Of a stretch of 64,000 nucleotides of DNA, positions 1-8,837 are shown piece by piece. How positions within the stretch are numbered: position 1 is the first letter of the stretch; the number at the start of each line of letters is the position of its first letter. Position numbers and translations under genes: made by a program. The notes beneath the pieces are model-generated. The model worked only from the letters and a program-made list of their open reading frames with translations, had not been told where the DNA came from and did not search any database. The DNA comes from JAJRXC01 sp047639555 (GTDB lineage: Bacteria > Actinomycetota > Acidimicrobiia > Acidimicrobiales > Aldehydirespiratoraceae). The stretch is from positions 62,001-126,000 of the forward strand of contig JBLIOE010000005.1 of NCBI GenBank assembly GCA_047639555.1, in the 5' to 3' direction.

Positions 1-61
1 CTGCGAGCAACATCCGATGAGCCGCACGGTGCGAAGCCAGAAGGCGAGAGTTCAGCCATGA
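1..61 (+). CDS. Possible 3' end of nuoC (first complex I operon)
   Basis: Reading from base 2 there is an open frame that ends in a TGA at 59-61, overlapping the nuoD ATG as ATGA. Such 4-base overlaps are the rule at other junctions in this operon, so this is most simply the last codons of nuoC. The tail is too short to recognise by sequence. The nuoD frame is also open back to base 1, so a NuoCD fusion cannot be excluded from this window. Confidence 0.4.
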   Translation, partial: CEQHPMSRTVRSQKARVQP

Positions 62-1326
62 CCGCCGAACGCGTCCGCCGCCGCGGTGATGATTCCGCGG
101 TCCTTCGTCTCTCTGAAGCTGAAGCGGCCGAGATCGGCAACAACCCCGACACCACGGCCGACGACGAGCGGGTCCTGCTCAACATGGGCCCGTCGCACCC
201 GTCCACCCACGGTGTGCTTCGCCTCATGCTCGAGATGGAAGGCGAAACCGTTCTTCGGTCCAAGCCGGTCATCGGTTATCTCCACACTGGTATGGAGAAG
301 CAGGCCGAGCAGCTCACCTATCTTCAGGGCGGCACCAACGTCACCCGCATGGACTACGCCGCCCCGCTCTTTAGTGAGCTGGCGTTCTCGCTTGCGACGG
401 AGAAGCTCCTTGGCATCGAGGTGCCCGAACGGGCCACCTGGATCCGGATGTTGATGTGCGAGCTCAACCGCATGTCGTCGCACCTCCTCTTCATGGCCAC
501 CAACGGCATGGACCTCGGCGCCGTGTCGATGATGATCTATGGCTGGCGTGAACGCGAAGAGGTCCTGCGCTTCTTCGAGATGGTCACGGGTCTGCGGATG
601 AACCACAACTACATCCGGCCCGGCGGCGTTGCTGCCGATCTGCCTGATGGGTGGGAAGACGAAGTTCAGCGCATCCTCGACATCACCGAGCCCCGGCTCG
701 CCGAATACGACATCTTGATGACCGGTCAGCCCATCTGGCGTGAGCGGCTCCAGGGTGTTGGTGCGATGAACGCCGACGAGGCCCTCGCCCTCTCGGCCAC
801 TGGTCCGCTGCTGCGGTCCACCGGCTACGCCTGGGACCTCCGTCGCGACGAGCCCTATCTCGCCTACGACCAGCTCGAATTCGACGTCATCGTTGGTACC
901 TACGGCGACTGCTACGACCGCTTCGCGATTCGTCTCAACGAGATCCGCGAGTCCATGAAGATCGTGGCTCAGATACTCGCGAAGATGCCGTCGGGCGACT
1001 ATCGGGTGCAAGACAAGAAGGTCACCCCGCCACCGCGAGTGCGCATCGATCAGTCGATGGAAGCACTCATCCATCACTTCAAGATCTTCACCGAGGGTTT
1101 CAAGGTTCCGGTCGGCGAGGCGTACGCCTGTGTCGAGTCGCCTCGAGGTGAGCTAGGTGTCTACATCGTGAGCGATGGCAGCTCCACCCCGTACCGCATG
1201 CACGTCCGCGGTCCGTCGTTCATCAATCTGCAGACGATGCCTCACCTGATGAAGGACGGTCTTGTGGCCGACGGCGTCGCAATTATTTCATCGGTTGATC
1301 CGATCATGGGAGAGGTTGATCGCTGA
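58..1326 (+). CDS. nuoD: NADH-quinone oxidoreductase subunit D, copy 1 (NuoD1)
   Basis: This is the 49-kDa-type subunit of the peripheral arm, forming the quinone pocket next to cluster N2. The 422-residue product has the family signature GPSHPSTHG (about 44-52), the loop IGYLHTGMEK (72-81) with a TYLQ tyrosine after it, and the C-terminal IMGEVDR ending. At the position where mitochondrial and E. coli proteins have HRG, this copy has H76-T77-G78, as Thermus does. The ATG overlaps a possible nuoC stop, and the TGA overlaps the nuoE ATG by one base, so it lies inside a translationally coupled operon. The second copy in this window (22955-24127) is clearly divergent from it. Confidence 0.97.
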   Translation: MTAERVRRRGDDSAVLRLSEAEAAEIGNNPDTTADDERVLLNMGPSHPSTHGVLRLMLEMEGETVLRSKPVIGYLHTGMEKQAEQLTYLQGGTNVTRMDYAAPLFSELAFSLATEKLLGIEVPERATWIRMLMCELNRMSSHLLFMATNGMDLGAVSMMIYGWREREEVLRFFEMVTGLRMNHNYIRPGGVAADLPDGWEDEVQRILDITEPRLAEYDILMTGQPIWRERLQGVGAMNADEALALSATGPLLRSTGYAWDLRRDEPYLAYDQLEFDVIVGTYGDCYDRFAIRLNEIRESMKIVAQILAKMPSGDYRVQDKKVTPPPRVRIDQSMEALIHHFKIFTEGFKVPVGEAYACVESPRGELGVYIVSDGSSTPYRMHVRGPSFINLQTMPHLMKDGLVADGVAIISSVDPIMGEVDR

Positions 1327-1985
1327 TGTCACGTTTCTCTGATGCCAACGTTGCGATCGCCGCGGAGATCATCTCCCGGTATCCGCGCCCGAAGTCGGCT
1401 CTGATCCCGCTGCTGCATCTTGCCCAAGAGCAGGACGGCTGGGTTACCGACGACGCGATGCGCCAAATTGCCGAACTCACCGACACCACTCCGGCGGAGG
1501 TGAAGGGCACGGGCACTTTCTACGAGATGTTCAAGTTTCATCCCGTTGGCAAATACGTCGTCAACGTGTGCACCAACCTCTCGTGCCAGTTGCTCGGCGG
1601 CGAAGAACTCCTCGCTCATGCCGAGAAGACCCTCGGCGTGAAGGCGGGCGGTACCACCGCCGACGGCATGTTCACCGTCGAAGACGTCGAGTGCATCGCC
1701 GCCTGCACTGAGGCGCCCTGTCTGTCGGTCAACTATCGCTACCGCCTGCGTGTCACTGACTCCGACTTCGACTCGCTCATCGACGACATCCGTCACGGCC
1801 GCACCGACGACATTCCCGAACACGGCACTCTCGGTGCGGTGCGGCAGACGATCCCCGCCGATCGCCTCGCTGGAATCGTTCCGCCGGAACAAGCAACCGA
1901 GGAGCCGATCTGGCTGGCTCGAAATCGCGCCGATGCGGCTGTGGGGTCCGCCGACGACGGCGACAACAAAGAAGGCGACGCCTGA
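1326..1985 (+). CDS. nuoE: NADH-quinone oxidoreductase subunit E (NuoE)
   Basis: This 24-kDa-type thioredoxin-fold subunit of the NADH dehydrogenase module carries the [2Fe-2S] cluster N1a. The four ligands are visible as C82-x4-C87 and C123-x3-C127. At 219 residues it is longer than E. coli NuoE because of a polar C-terminal tail rich in Asp and Ala. It overlaps both neighbours by one base (TGATG). Only operon 1 has this gene; operon 2 has no counterpart. Confidence 0.97.
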   Translation: MSRFSDANVAIAAEIISRYPRPKSALIPLLHLAQEQDGWVTDDAMRQIAELTDTTPAEVKGTGTFYEMFKFHPVGKYVVNVCTNLSCQLLGGEELLAHAEKTLGVKAGGTTADGMFTVEDVECIAACTEAPCLSVNYRYRLRVTDSDFDSLIDDIRHGRTDDIPEHGTLGAVRQTIPADRLAGIVPPEQATEEPIWLARNRADAAVGSADDGDNKEGDA

Positions 1986-3427
1986 TGCCCACGCACGCCT
2001 ACGTCCCTCACGCTCCCGGTTATGTCGACAACGACGGGCCGAAAATCGTCACCTCGCGATTCCCGCACGAGGATTCCTTCACTCTCGAACGGGCCGAAGC
2101 GACGGGCGCCTACGACGGTCTCCGTAGTGCCCTCGACCGCACCCCGGCCGCCGTGCATCAAGAAGTGCGCGAGGCCACGGTGCTCGGTCGAGGCGGCGCC
2201 GGTTTCCCCGCGGGTGTCAAGTGGGGCTTCATGCCTCCCGGCAAGTTCCCGTACTACCTCGTGGTCAACGGCGATGAGTCCGAACCGGGCACTTACAAGG
2301 ATCGCCTCCTCATGGAGCGCGACCCCCACCAGCTCATCGAAGGCTGCCTGATCGCTTGTTACGCGCTTGGCCTCGCCCAGTGTTTCCTCTATGTCCGAGG
2401 CGAGATGGCCTTGGCGCAGGAACGCATAGCGATCGCTCTCAATGAGGCGTACGCCAAGGGTTATGTCGGCAAGAACATCTTGGGCACCGAGTTCAGCGTC
2501 GATATCACCCTCACCTGGGGCGCGGGCGCCTACATCGTCGGCGAAGAAACGGCGCTCATCGAGTCGCTTGAAGGCAACCGGGGCATGCCTCGTCTCAAGC
2601 CGCCTTACTTCCCGGCCGCGATTGGCCTCTACGGCCAACCGACGATCGTCAACAATGTCGAGACCCTGGCCAACCTTCCATGGCTCATGAACAATGGCGC
2701 CGACCAGTACAAGACCTACGGCTCCGAGGCGTCGCCCGGCACTCGTATGATCGCGGTCTCGGGCCATGTGAACCGGCCCGGTGTCTACGAGATCGAGCAG
2801 GGTGTCACCACCTTCCGCGACCTCTTCTACGGCGACAATTTTTGCCAAGGCATCCGCGACGGTCACGAGCTCAAGATGTTTGTGCCCGGCGGCGGATCGG
2901 CACCCTGGTTCTTCCCCGAACAGGTTGACCTGCCCCTTGAGGCCCGCGCCGTTGGTGCGGCCGGTTCGATGCTGGGCTCGGGCGCCATTATTGTCATGGA
3001 CGAGACCACCGACGCGGTGAAGGCCGCGTTGCGTCTGGTTCGTTTCTATGCCCGCGAGTCGTGTGGCAAGTGCACTCCGTGTCGTGAAGGAACCACCTGG
3101 CTCGAGCGGGTGATGCAACGGGTCGCCGACGGCGAGGGTCGTCCGAGCGATATCGACATGCTGCTTGATATCGGCGACAACATTTCGCCCGGCCCCTACC
3201 CCAACGCGGCCGATCCCAACCAGGATCTCGAAGCGATTCCGTTCCCGCCGAAGCAGACCACCATCTGCCCACTGGGCCCATCGGCGGTCGCGCCGATCAC
3301 ATCGACAATCCGTCGCTTCCGCCACGAGTACGAAGCGAAAATCACCAAGCGCGACACCATCGCCGTGTCCGCCGCCCCTGTGATGGCTCAGACAATCCGT
3401 TCTGAAACAATGGAGCGCGAAGCGTGA
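1985..3427 (+). CDS. nuoF: NADH-quinone oxidoreductase subunit F (NuoF), FMN and NADH site
   Basis: This is the NADH-oxidising flavoprotein of complex I. The glycine-rich GRGGAGFP (about 69-76) and NGDESEPGT (95-103) segments bind FMN and NADH. An SLBB-like region is followed by ESCGKCTPCREG, giving cluster N3 ligands C360, C363, C366 and C428. A roughly 25-residue proline-rich insertion lies between the DNIS helix and the TTICPLG ligand, which I recall from related actinobacterial proteins. It is 480 residues long. The stop overlaps the nuoG GTG by 4 bases (GTGA). Confidence 0.97.
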   Translation: MPTHAYVPHAPGYVDNDGPKIVTSRFPHEDSFTLERAEATGAYDGLRSALDRTPAAVHQEVREATVLGRGGAGFPAGVKWGFMPPGKFPYYLVVNGDESEPGTYKDRLLMERDPHQLIEGCLIACYALGLAQCFLYVRGEMALAQERIAIALNEAYAKGYVGKNILGTEFSVDITLTWGAGAYIVGEETALIESLEGNRGMPRLKPPYFPAAIGLYGQPTIVNNVETLANLPWLMNNGADQYKTYGSEASPGTRMIAVSGHVNRPGVYEIEQGVTTFRDLFYGDNFCQGIRDGHELKMFVPGGGSAPWFFPEQVDLPLEARAVGAAGSMLGSGAIIVMDETTDAVKAALRLVRFYARESCGKCTPCREGTTWLERVMQRVADGEGRPSDIDMLLDIGDNISPGPYPNAADPNQDLEAIPFPPKQTTICPLGPSAVAPITSTIRRFRHEYEAKITKRDTIAVSAAPVMAQTIRSETMEREA

Positions 3428-5922
3428 CCGATACCCACGAACCCGATTCTCTCGAGGCAATCTCGACCGTCACGGTCACGGTCAACGGCATCGAAATCGC
3501 CGCGAACCCCGATGAATTGCTGATCGAGGCTTGCGAGCGCACCGGTACCTACATTCCGCGCTTCTGCCACCACTCCCGCATGAACCCAGTGGGTATGTGT
3601 CGTATGTGCCTGGTTGAGGTCGACACTGGCCGCGGTCCAGCCCTCCAGCCGAGCTGCATGCTTCCCGTCACCGAGGGCATGACGGTTGAAACCGAGACCG
3701 AGGTGACGAAGAAGGCGCAAGACGGGGTCCTCGAGTTCCTGCTCATCAACCACCCGCTCGACTGCCCGGTCTGTGACAAGGGTGGCGAATGCCCGCTCCA
3801 GGATCAGACCATGGCCTACGGCCCGGGCGAGTCCCGGATGGTTGAAGAGAAGCGTCACTACGAGAAGCCGATCGCCATCAGCGACACGGTGTACCTCGAT
3901 CGTGAACGCTGCATCCTTTGCGATCGCTGCACTCGGTTCGCTGATGAAGTGGCCGGCGACCCGCTGATCCACTTCATGGATCGCGGCAACAACACCCAGG
4001 TCAATACTTTCCCCGACGAGCCCTTCGCGTCCTACTTCTCGGGCAACACCGTGCAGATCTGCCCGGTGGGTGCGCTTACCGCGAAGCCCTACCGCTTCAA
4101 GGCACGCCCCTGGGATCTCGAAGAAACAATCTCCACTGCGTGGACCGACTCTGTGGGCTCGCGTATCACCGTGCAGTCGTCACGCAACCAGGTGCTCCGA
4201 GTGCTCGGCGTCGATGCCGACCCGGTCAACTGGGGTTGGCTATCGGACAAGGAACGCTTCTCGTTCGAGGCACTCAACTCTGAAGCTCGTTTCGTTGCGC
4301 CGATGACCCGCGACACCGTCACTGGCGATCTTGTGGCTACCGGTTGGGCGGGTGTGCTCGGCCAGGTTGTCGATGCGTTCACCGATGTCGACCCGAATCG
4401 GGTTGCCGTTCTCGGTGGCGCTCGAATGACCAACGAGGCGCAATACGCCTGGGCCAAGCTCATGAAGGGTGTCGTCGGCACCGATCATGTCGATGCCCAA
4501 CTCGGCGATGGCCTCCCTCCCGAGGTTGTCCTCGGCCTGCCTCGCGCCACGATCGACGACGCCTGCCGCGCCGGTGGCACGATCATCCTGGTCGGCCCTG
4601 ATCCGAAGGAAGAGCTCGGCGCCCTCTACCTCCGTCTCCGTCACGCAGTGGTGGAAGACGGGGCAACGCTCATTGAGATCACGCCGCAACGGGGTGGCCT
4701 GAGTCGCATCGCCACTCACTCGCTCCACGCTCGTCCCGGTGAAGCCGGCGATGTCGCGGCGGCTCTTTGTGGTGCCACCAATGGCGTCGCGGTCGAAGCC
4801 AGCGGAATCACGGCCGACGCCATTGCCGCGGCCGCTGCTTCGATCTCTGGTCCCGTCACTGTGGTGCTCGGCCGAGCCTCGCTCGCTGAGTCCGCCGATG
4901 CGGCACTCGCCGCGGCCAACGCCCTTTCCGGTCTCGCCGACGTGAAGTTCTTGTCAGCCCTGCGCCGCGGCAACATCCACGGCGCCCTCGACATGGGCCT
5001 GTCTCCCGGTCTTCTGCCGGGGCGCACCACGTTGGCCGCGGGCAGTGCTCGCTTCGCCGATGCCTGGCCATCTGTTCCGAGCACCGCTGGCCTCGATGCC
5101 GCTGGCATCCTGGCGGCCGCCAAGGCGGGCGAGATCGATGTTCTCGTGCTCCTCGGCACGGACCCCCTCAACGACTTCCCCGATGCCGAACTCGCGGCGG
5201 CCGGACTGTCCGGAGCGAACACCGTGATCTCGGTGGATCTCCTGCCCAACGATTCGGCCACCTCGTATGCGGACGTGATCCTGGCCGCAGCCGCTCCCAC
5301 CGAGTCGAGCGGCACCTTCACGAACCTCGAAGGTCGCGTGAGTGTGATGGAACAGAAGGTCACGCCGGCCGGCACGTCCCGTCCCGATTGGATGATCGCC
5401 GCCGAGATCGCTTTGCGACTCGGTGCCGACCTCGGCGTCGATTCGCCGGAAGCCATTCGGGCCGAGCTGGCCGCCGTCTCCACGGTCCACGCCGACCTCA
5501 CCGAAGAAGCCCTCGACGCCGGCCGCGTCGACGGTGTCTTGATCTCCGGCCGTGGCGATATCAGCGCTCCCGATGCGGCGGCGGCCAATGGTCCATCCAA
5601 CGACGCCTACTCGTTGCGGCTCGTTGCGGCTCGTCGCATGTACGACGATGGTGTCGCGCTGCGACACAGCCCGGCTAGCGCCGGCCTCGCTCGCTCGATT
5701 CAGGTGCGGCTCAATCCGGTTGACTTCGACAAGATTGGTGTCGAGTCCGGCACCGTCGTCAAGATCGAATCGAGCCGAGGTCATCTCCTCGCTCCCGTCG
5801 CGAGCGATGCGGGTGTCCCCGTCGGCTCCGCAGCGATTCCGTTCACCGTCGATGGCTGGGCGGCCAACACGCTGATCGACAGCTCGAGTGTGGTCACCGA
5901 CGTTCGGGTGGAGCGGCCATGA
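3424..5922 (+). CDS. nuoG: NADH-quinone oxidoreductase subunit G (NuoG) without N7 cluster ligands
   Basis: This 832-residue subunit wires electrons from NuoF to the quinone arm. Visible ligands are C48, C59, C62 and C78 for a [2Fe-2S] cluster, H110-C114-C117-C123 for N5, and C163-C166-C169-C213 for N4. The rest is a molybdopterin-oxidoreductase-like domain with Ala-rich stretches. The extra cluster N7 found in E. coli, Thermus and mycobacterial NuoG needs CxxCxxxC plus a distal Cys. Here those positions read A239, D242, S246, and LSDKER in place of the NCDKG-type motif, so N7 is absent. The start is a GTG inside the nuoF stop overlap; the stop overlaps the nuoH ATG as ATGA. Confidence 0.97.
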   Translation: MTDTHEPDSLEAISTVTVTVNGIEIAANPDELLIEACERTGTYIPRFCHHSRMNPVGMCRMCLVEVDTGRGPALQPSCMLPVTEGMTVETETEVTKKAQDGVLEFLLINHPLDCPVCDKGGECPLQDQTMAYGPGESRMVEEKRHYEKPIAISDTVYLDRERCILCDRCTRFADEVAGDPLIHFMDRGNNTQVNTFPDEPFASYFSGNTVQICPVGALTAKPYRFKARPWDLEETISTAWTDSVGSRITVQSSRNQVLRVLGVDADPVNWGWLSDKERFSFEALNSEARFVAPMTRDTVTGDLVATGWAGVLGQVVDAFTDVDPNRVAVLGGARMTNEAQYAWAKLMKGVVGTDHVDAQLGDGLPPEVVLGLPRATIDDACRAGGTIILVGPDPKEELGALYLRLRHAVVEDGATLIEITPQRGGLSRIATHSLHARPGEAGDVAAALCGATNGVAVEASGITADAIAAAAASISGPVTVVLGRASLAESADAALAAANALSGLADVKFLSALRRGNIHGALDMGLSPGLLPGRTTLAAGSARFADAWPSVPSTAGLDAAGILAAAKAGEIDVLVLLGTDPLNDFPDAELAAAGLSGANTVISVDLLPNDSATSYADVILAAAAPTESSGTFTNLEGRVSVMEQKVTPAGTSRPDWMIAAEIALRLGADLGVDSPEAIRAELAAVSTVHADLTEEALDAGRVDGVLISGRGDISAPDAAAANGPSNDAYSLRLVAARRMYDDGVALRHSPASAGLARSIQVRLNPVDFDKIGVESGTVVKIESSRGHLLAPVASDAGVPVGSAAIPFTVDGWAANTLIDSSSVVTDVRVERP

Positions 5923-7181
5923 TCTTCGCGCTGGATCCGCTCTTCACCGATGGTCTGGACCTCGGCGACTTCGGCTGGGTGATCGTGAAGGCCGTTGTGG
6001 CTTTCGTGTTCCTGCTCGTGGCCGTGATGCTGAATATCTGGTTCTTGCGGAAAGTCATTGCCGACTTCCAGAACCGCATCGGTCCGAGCATGGCGGGCAA
6101 GTGGGGCATCCTCCAGTCGCTCGCCGATGGCATCAAACTCTTCATGAAGGAAGACCTGATTCCGGACAAGTCCGACCGGTTTGTCTTCAAGCTTGCTCCC
6201 TACCTCTCACTCATTCCTGCGTTCCTCGTCTTCGCGATCGTGCCGCTCGGCGGCAATTTCAACGAGAGCCGAGTGATGGAAGACGGCACCACTCAGACCG
6301 GCGTGTTCGGCTGGGGCGACAACTTCACGTACCTGCAGGTCGCGGATCCGCCTGTCGGCATCCTCTTCTTCCTCGCGATGTCGTCGCTGGCGATCTACGG
6401 CATCATGCTCGCGGGCTGGGGTTCGGGATCGAAGTACCCGCTGCTCGGAGCGGTTCGGGCTTCGGCTCAGATGATCTCCTACGAGGCGGCTCTCGGCCTG
6501 GCGATCGCCTCGGTTGTTCTCTTCTCCGGAAGCCTCTCCACCCACGACATCGTGGCCCAACAAGCGGGCGAAGGCTTCGGCGGAATCATCCCCAACTGGA
6601 ACCTCGTCCTCACCGGCGTCATACCATTCATCATCTTTCTTATTGCTGGCACCGCCGAGCTGAACCATCCGCCCTTCGACCTCGTCGAAGCGGAGCAGGA
6701 ACTCGTCGGCGGTTTCCACACGGAGTACTCCTCGATCCGGTTCGCCCTCTTCTTCCTGGCGGAGTTCATGAACCAGATCACGATGTCGGCGATCGCGGTC
6801 ACGCTCTTCCTCGGCGGTCCAGCCGGACCGGTGCTGTTCGGCCCCGACTCTGTTGCGTGGGTCTGGGGCATTGTCTGGTTCTTCCTGAAACTGATGTTCT
6901 TCCTCTGGGCTTTGGTCTGGGTGCGAGCCACCTTGCCCCGGTTCCGCTACGACCAGCTCATGGATTTGGGCTGGAAGGTTCTCATCCCGGCGGCGCTCGG
7001 CTGGTTCCTGGTTCTTGCCGGCCTTCGAGTCGGCGACGCCAACAATTGGGATGGCGGCCAAACCGCAATCTTCCTGATCGCCTGCGCCGTAGTTGGCCTC
7101 GTCCTCTGGAATCTCCTCATGTTGGCGGTGCGTACGGCCCGCCAAGAACGCCTCGAACGAGAAGGGGTTGACCATGGCTGA
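5919..7181 (+). CDS. nuoH: NADH-quinone oxidoreductase subunit H, copy 1 (NuoH1)
   Basis: This membrane subunit links the peripheral arm to the proton pumps and forms the entrance of the quinone channel. The 420-residue product has eight or more hydrophobic helices, the FQNRIGP motif after the first helix, and the acidic loop ELNHPPFDLVEAEQELVGG that is diagnostic of NuoH/ND1. The C-terminus carries a charged arginine-rich tail. It overlaps nuoG by 4 bases and nuoI by 8. Confidence 0.97.
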   Translation: MIFALDPLFTDGLDLGDFGWVIVKAVVAFVFLLVAVMLNIWFLRKVIADFQNRIGPSMAGKWGILQSLADGIKLFMKEDLIPDKSDRFVFKLAPYLSLIPAFLVFAIVPLGGNFNESRVMEDGTTQTGVFGWGDNFTYLQVADPPVGILFFLAMSSLAIYGIMLAGWGSGSKYPLLGAVRASAQMISYEAALGLAIASVVLFSGSLSTHDIVAQQAGEGFGGIIPNWNLVLTGVIPFIIFLIAGTAELNHPPFDLVEAEQELVGGFHTEYSSIRFALFFLAEFMNQITMSAIAVTLFLGGPAGPVLFGPDSVAWVWGIVWFFLKLMFFLWALVWVRATLPRFRYDQLMDLGWKVLIPAALGWFLVLAGLRVGDANNWDGGQTAIFLIACAVVGLVLWNLLMLAVRTARQERLEREGVDHG

Positions 7182-7833
7182 CCCGCTTGACTACTTCCGC
7201 GGCTTCGCGGTCACGTTGAAGAAGCTCTTCAAAGACAGTGATTCGGGCAAGACGGTCACCGTCGACTATCGAGGCGGCTTCGGCAACGAAGGCGCACCCG
7301 ATGAGAAGCGCGAAAAGACGGAGCGACTACATGGTCGCCACGTCCTCAATCGCTACGAAGATGGCATGGAGAAGTGCATCGGCTGTGAGCTGTGCGCTGG
7401 TGTATGCCCGGCCGATTGCATCTATGTGCGCGGCGCCGACAACGATCCCGATGAACCCACTTCACCGGGCGAACGCTTCGGCTACGTCTATGAGATCAAC
7501 TATCTGCGGTGTATCCACTGCGACCTCTGTGTTGAGGCCTGCCCCACGCAAGCGATCACCGAGTCGAAGCTCTTCGAGTTCTCGTTCACCAATCGTGACG
7601 ACGCGATCTATACCAAGAACGAACTCCTCGTGGGCGACGATGGCATGCCCCAGAAGCTTCCGTGGGAAGACTGGCGCCTCGGCGACGACGAAATGACATC
7701 GGGTTGGATGCGCGCCACCTCATCGGCTGGTGATCATCGCTACGAAGGTGTTGTCCACTGGGCGGCCGAACTCGGCTACGGCGTTCGTGCCCCGGAGACG
7801 GGCCAGTCGGCGAGCGCAGAGGACGAGTCGTGA
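7174..7833 (+). CDS. nuoI: NADH-quinone oxidoreductase subunit I, copy 1 (NuoI1)
   Basis: This ferredoxin-like subunit passes electrons through clusters N6a and N6b towards N2. Both [4Fe-4S] motifs are complete: C68-C71-C74-C78P and C113-C116-C119-C123P. The start is set at ATG 7174 (MADPLDYF), where family similarity begins; a longer in-frame reading upstream lies inside nuoH and is not NuoI-like. The 219-residue product ends with a polar tail. Its stop overlaps the nuoJ GTG as GTGA. Confidence 0.96.
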   Translation: MADPLDYFRGFAVTLKKLFKDSDSGKTVTVDYRGGFGNEGAPDEKREKTERLHGRHVLNRYEDGMEKCIGCELCAGVCPADCIYVRGADNDPDEPTSPGERFGYVYEINYLRCIHCDLCVEACPTQAITESKLFEFSFTNRDDAIYTKNELLVGDDGMPQKLPWEDWRLGDDEMTSGWMRATSSAGDHRYEGVVHWAAELGYGVRAPETGQSASAEDES

Positions 7834-8528
7834 CCGGTCAAACCATCACGTTCATCTTCGGCGCTGTCATCATTCTCACTGGCGGCATCGGCGTGGTCGC
7901 CTCCAAGAACCCCGTGCACTCGGCGCTCTTCTTGGTGCAAACACTGATGGGTGTTGCCCTGCTCTTCGTGGTGCAGGAAGCCCACTTCCTCGCGGCTGTC
8001 CAGATCATCGTCTACGCCGGCGCCATCGTCATTCTGTTCCTTTTCGTGATCATGCTGCTCGGCGTTGATCAGTCTGAGGAGTGGCAACTCAAAGAGTCCA
8101 TCGCGGGCCAGCAGCCCCTCGCCGCGATCATCGGCGCTTCGCTGCTCGGTTTGGGTGTGGTGGTCGTCGCGATTGCCACCGACACCCTCACCGGCCGGGT
8201 GCAGGTGTCGGGCGAACGAGCGCTCGACAACCAGTTCACCGATATCGAACGGATTGGCCGCGTCCTCTTCAGCGACTACGCCATGTCGTTCGAGATCACT
8301 GCCGGCCTTCTCACGATCGCCGTGATCGCCGCCGTGGTTCTCACCCGTACGATCGGCCATGACGAACTGCTTCCCGACCTTGAGCCTGCGTCTATGGCGC
8401 TGCCCGATGCGGCGCCGTATGGCGGCAATGATTCCGACCATGCTGAAGCTTCGGATGCCGCAGGGTCGGTTGCGGCCGAAGACGGCGAGGGACCCGGACC
8501 GGAAGTGTCCGGGGAAGGTACAGACTGA
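7830..8528 (+). CDS. nuoJ: NADH-quinone oxidoreductase subunit J, copy 1 (NuoJ1)
   Basis: This ND6-type membrane subunit has five predicted helices and the NPVHSALFL and VYAGAIVILFLFVIMLLG segments typical of the family; the latter holds the pi-bulge helix. At 232 residues it is longer than usual because of a hydrophilic, Asp/Glu/Gly-rich C-terminal tail of about 55 residues. The start is GTG within the nuoI stop, and the stop overlaps the nuoK ATG by one base. Confidence 0.95.
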   Translation: MTGQTITFIFGAVIILTGGIGVVASKNPVHSALFLVQTLMGVALLFVVQEAHFLAAVQIIVYAGAIVILFLFVIMLLGVDQSEEWQLKESIAGQQPLAAIIGASLLGLGVVVVAIATDTLTGRVQVSGERALDNQFTDIERIGRVLFSDYAMSFEITAGLLTIAVIAAVVLTRTIGHDELLPDLEPASMALPDAAPYGGNDSDHAEASDAAGSVAAEDGEGPGPEVSGEGTD

Positions 8529-8833
8529 TGGAAGTCTCCACCGACTGGTATCTCATTCTGTCCGCCGTGTTGTTCTCGATCGGCACAACTGGTCTCTTGA
8601 TCCGGCGTAATCCGCTGGTGATGTTCATGTGTGTTGAGTTGATGCTCAACGCGGTCAATATTTCGTTCGTGGCGATTGGCACCGAGCTCAACGATGTGAG
8701 CGGCCAAATCGCCGTCTTCTTCGTGCTGGTAGTCGCCGCCGTTGAGGTCGTGGTTGGTCTGGCGCTTGTTGTCGCGATCAACCGTCGCCGCCACGGCGCC
8801 ACGGCCGACGACATTTCGGTACTGAGGGGTTAG
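8528..8833 (+). CDS. nuoK: NADH-quinone oxidoreductase subunit K, copy 1 (NuoK1)
   Basis: This ND4L-type subunit has 101 residues and three helices. The membrane glutamates of the proton path are present, one in MCVELMLNAVN (helix 2) and one in VAAVEVVVGLAL (helix 3). Four bases separate it from nuoL. Length and motifs are standard. Confidence 0.97.
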   Translation: MEVSTDWYLILSAVLFSIGTTGLLIRRNPLVMFMCVELMLNAVNISFVAIGTELNDVSGQIAVFFVLVVAAVEVVVGLALVVAINRRRHGATADDISVLRG

Positions 8834-8837
8834 GGCC

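Noticed and set aside
1793..3460. Long minus-strand frame (555 codons) opposite nuoF
   Set aside because: It is the shadow of a GC-rich gene in another frame; no family similarity, and nuoF is certain.
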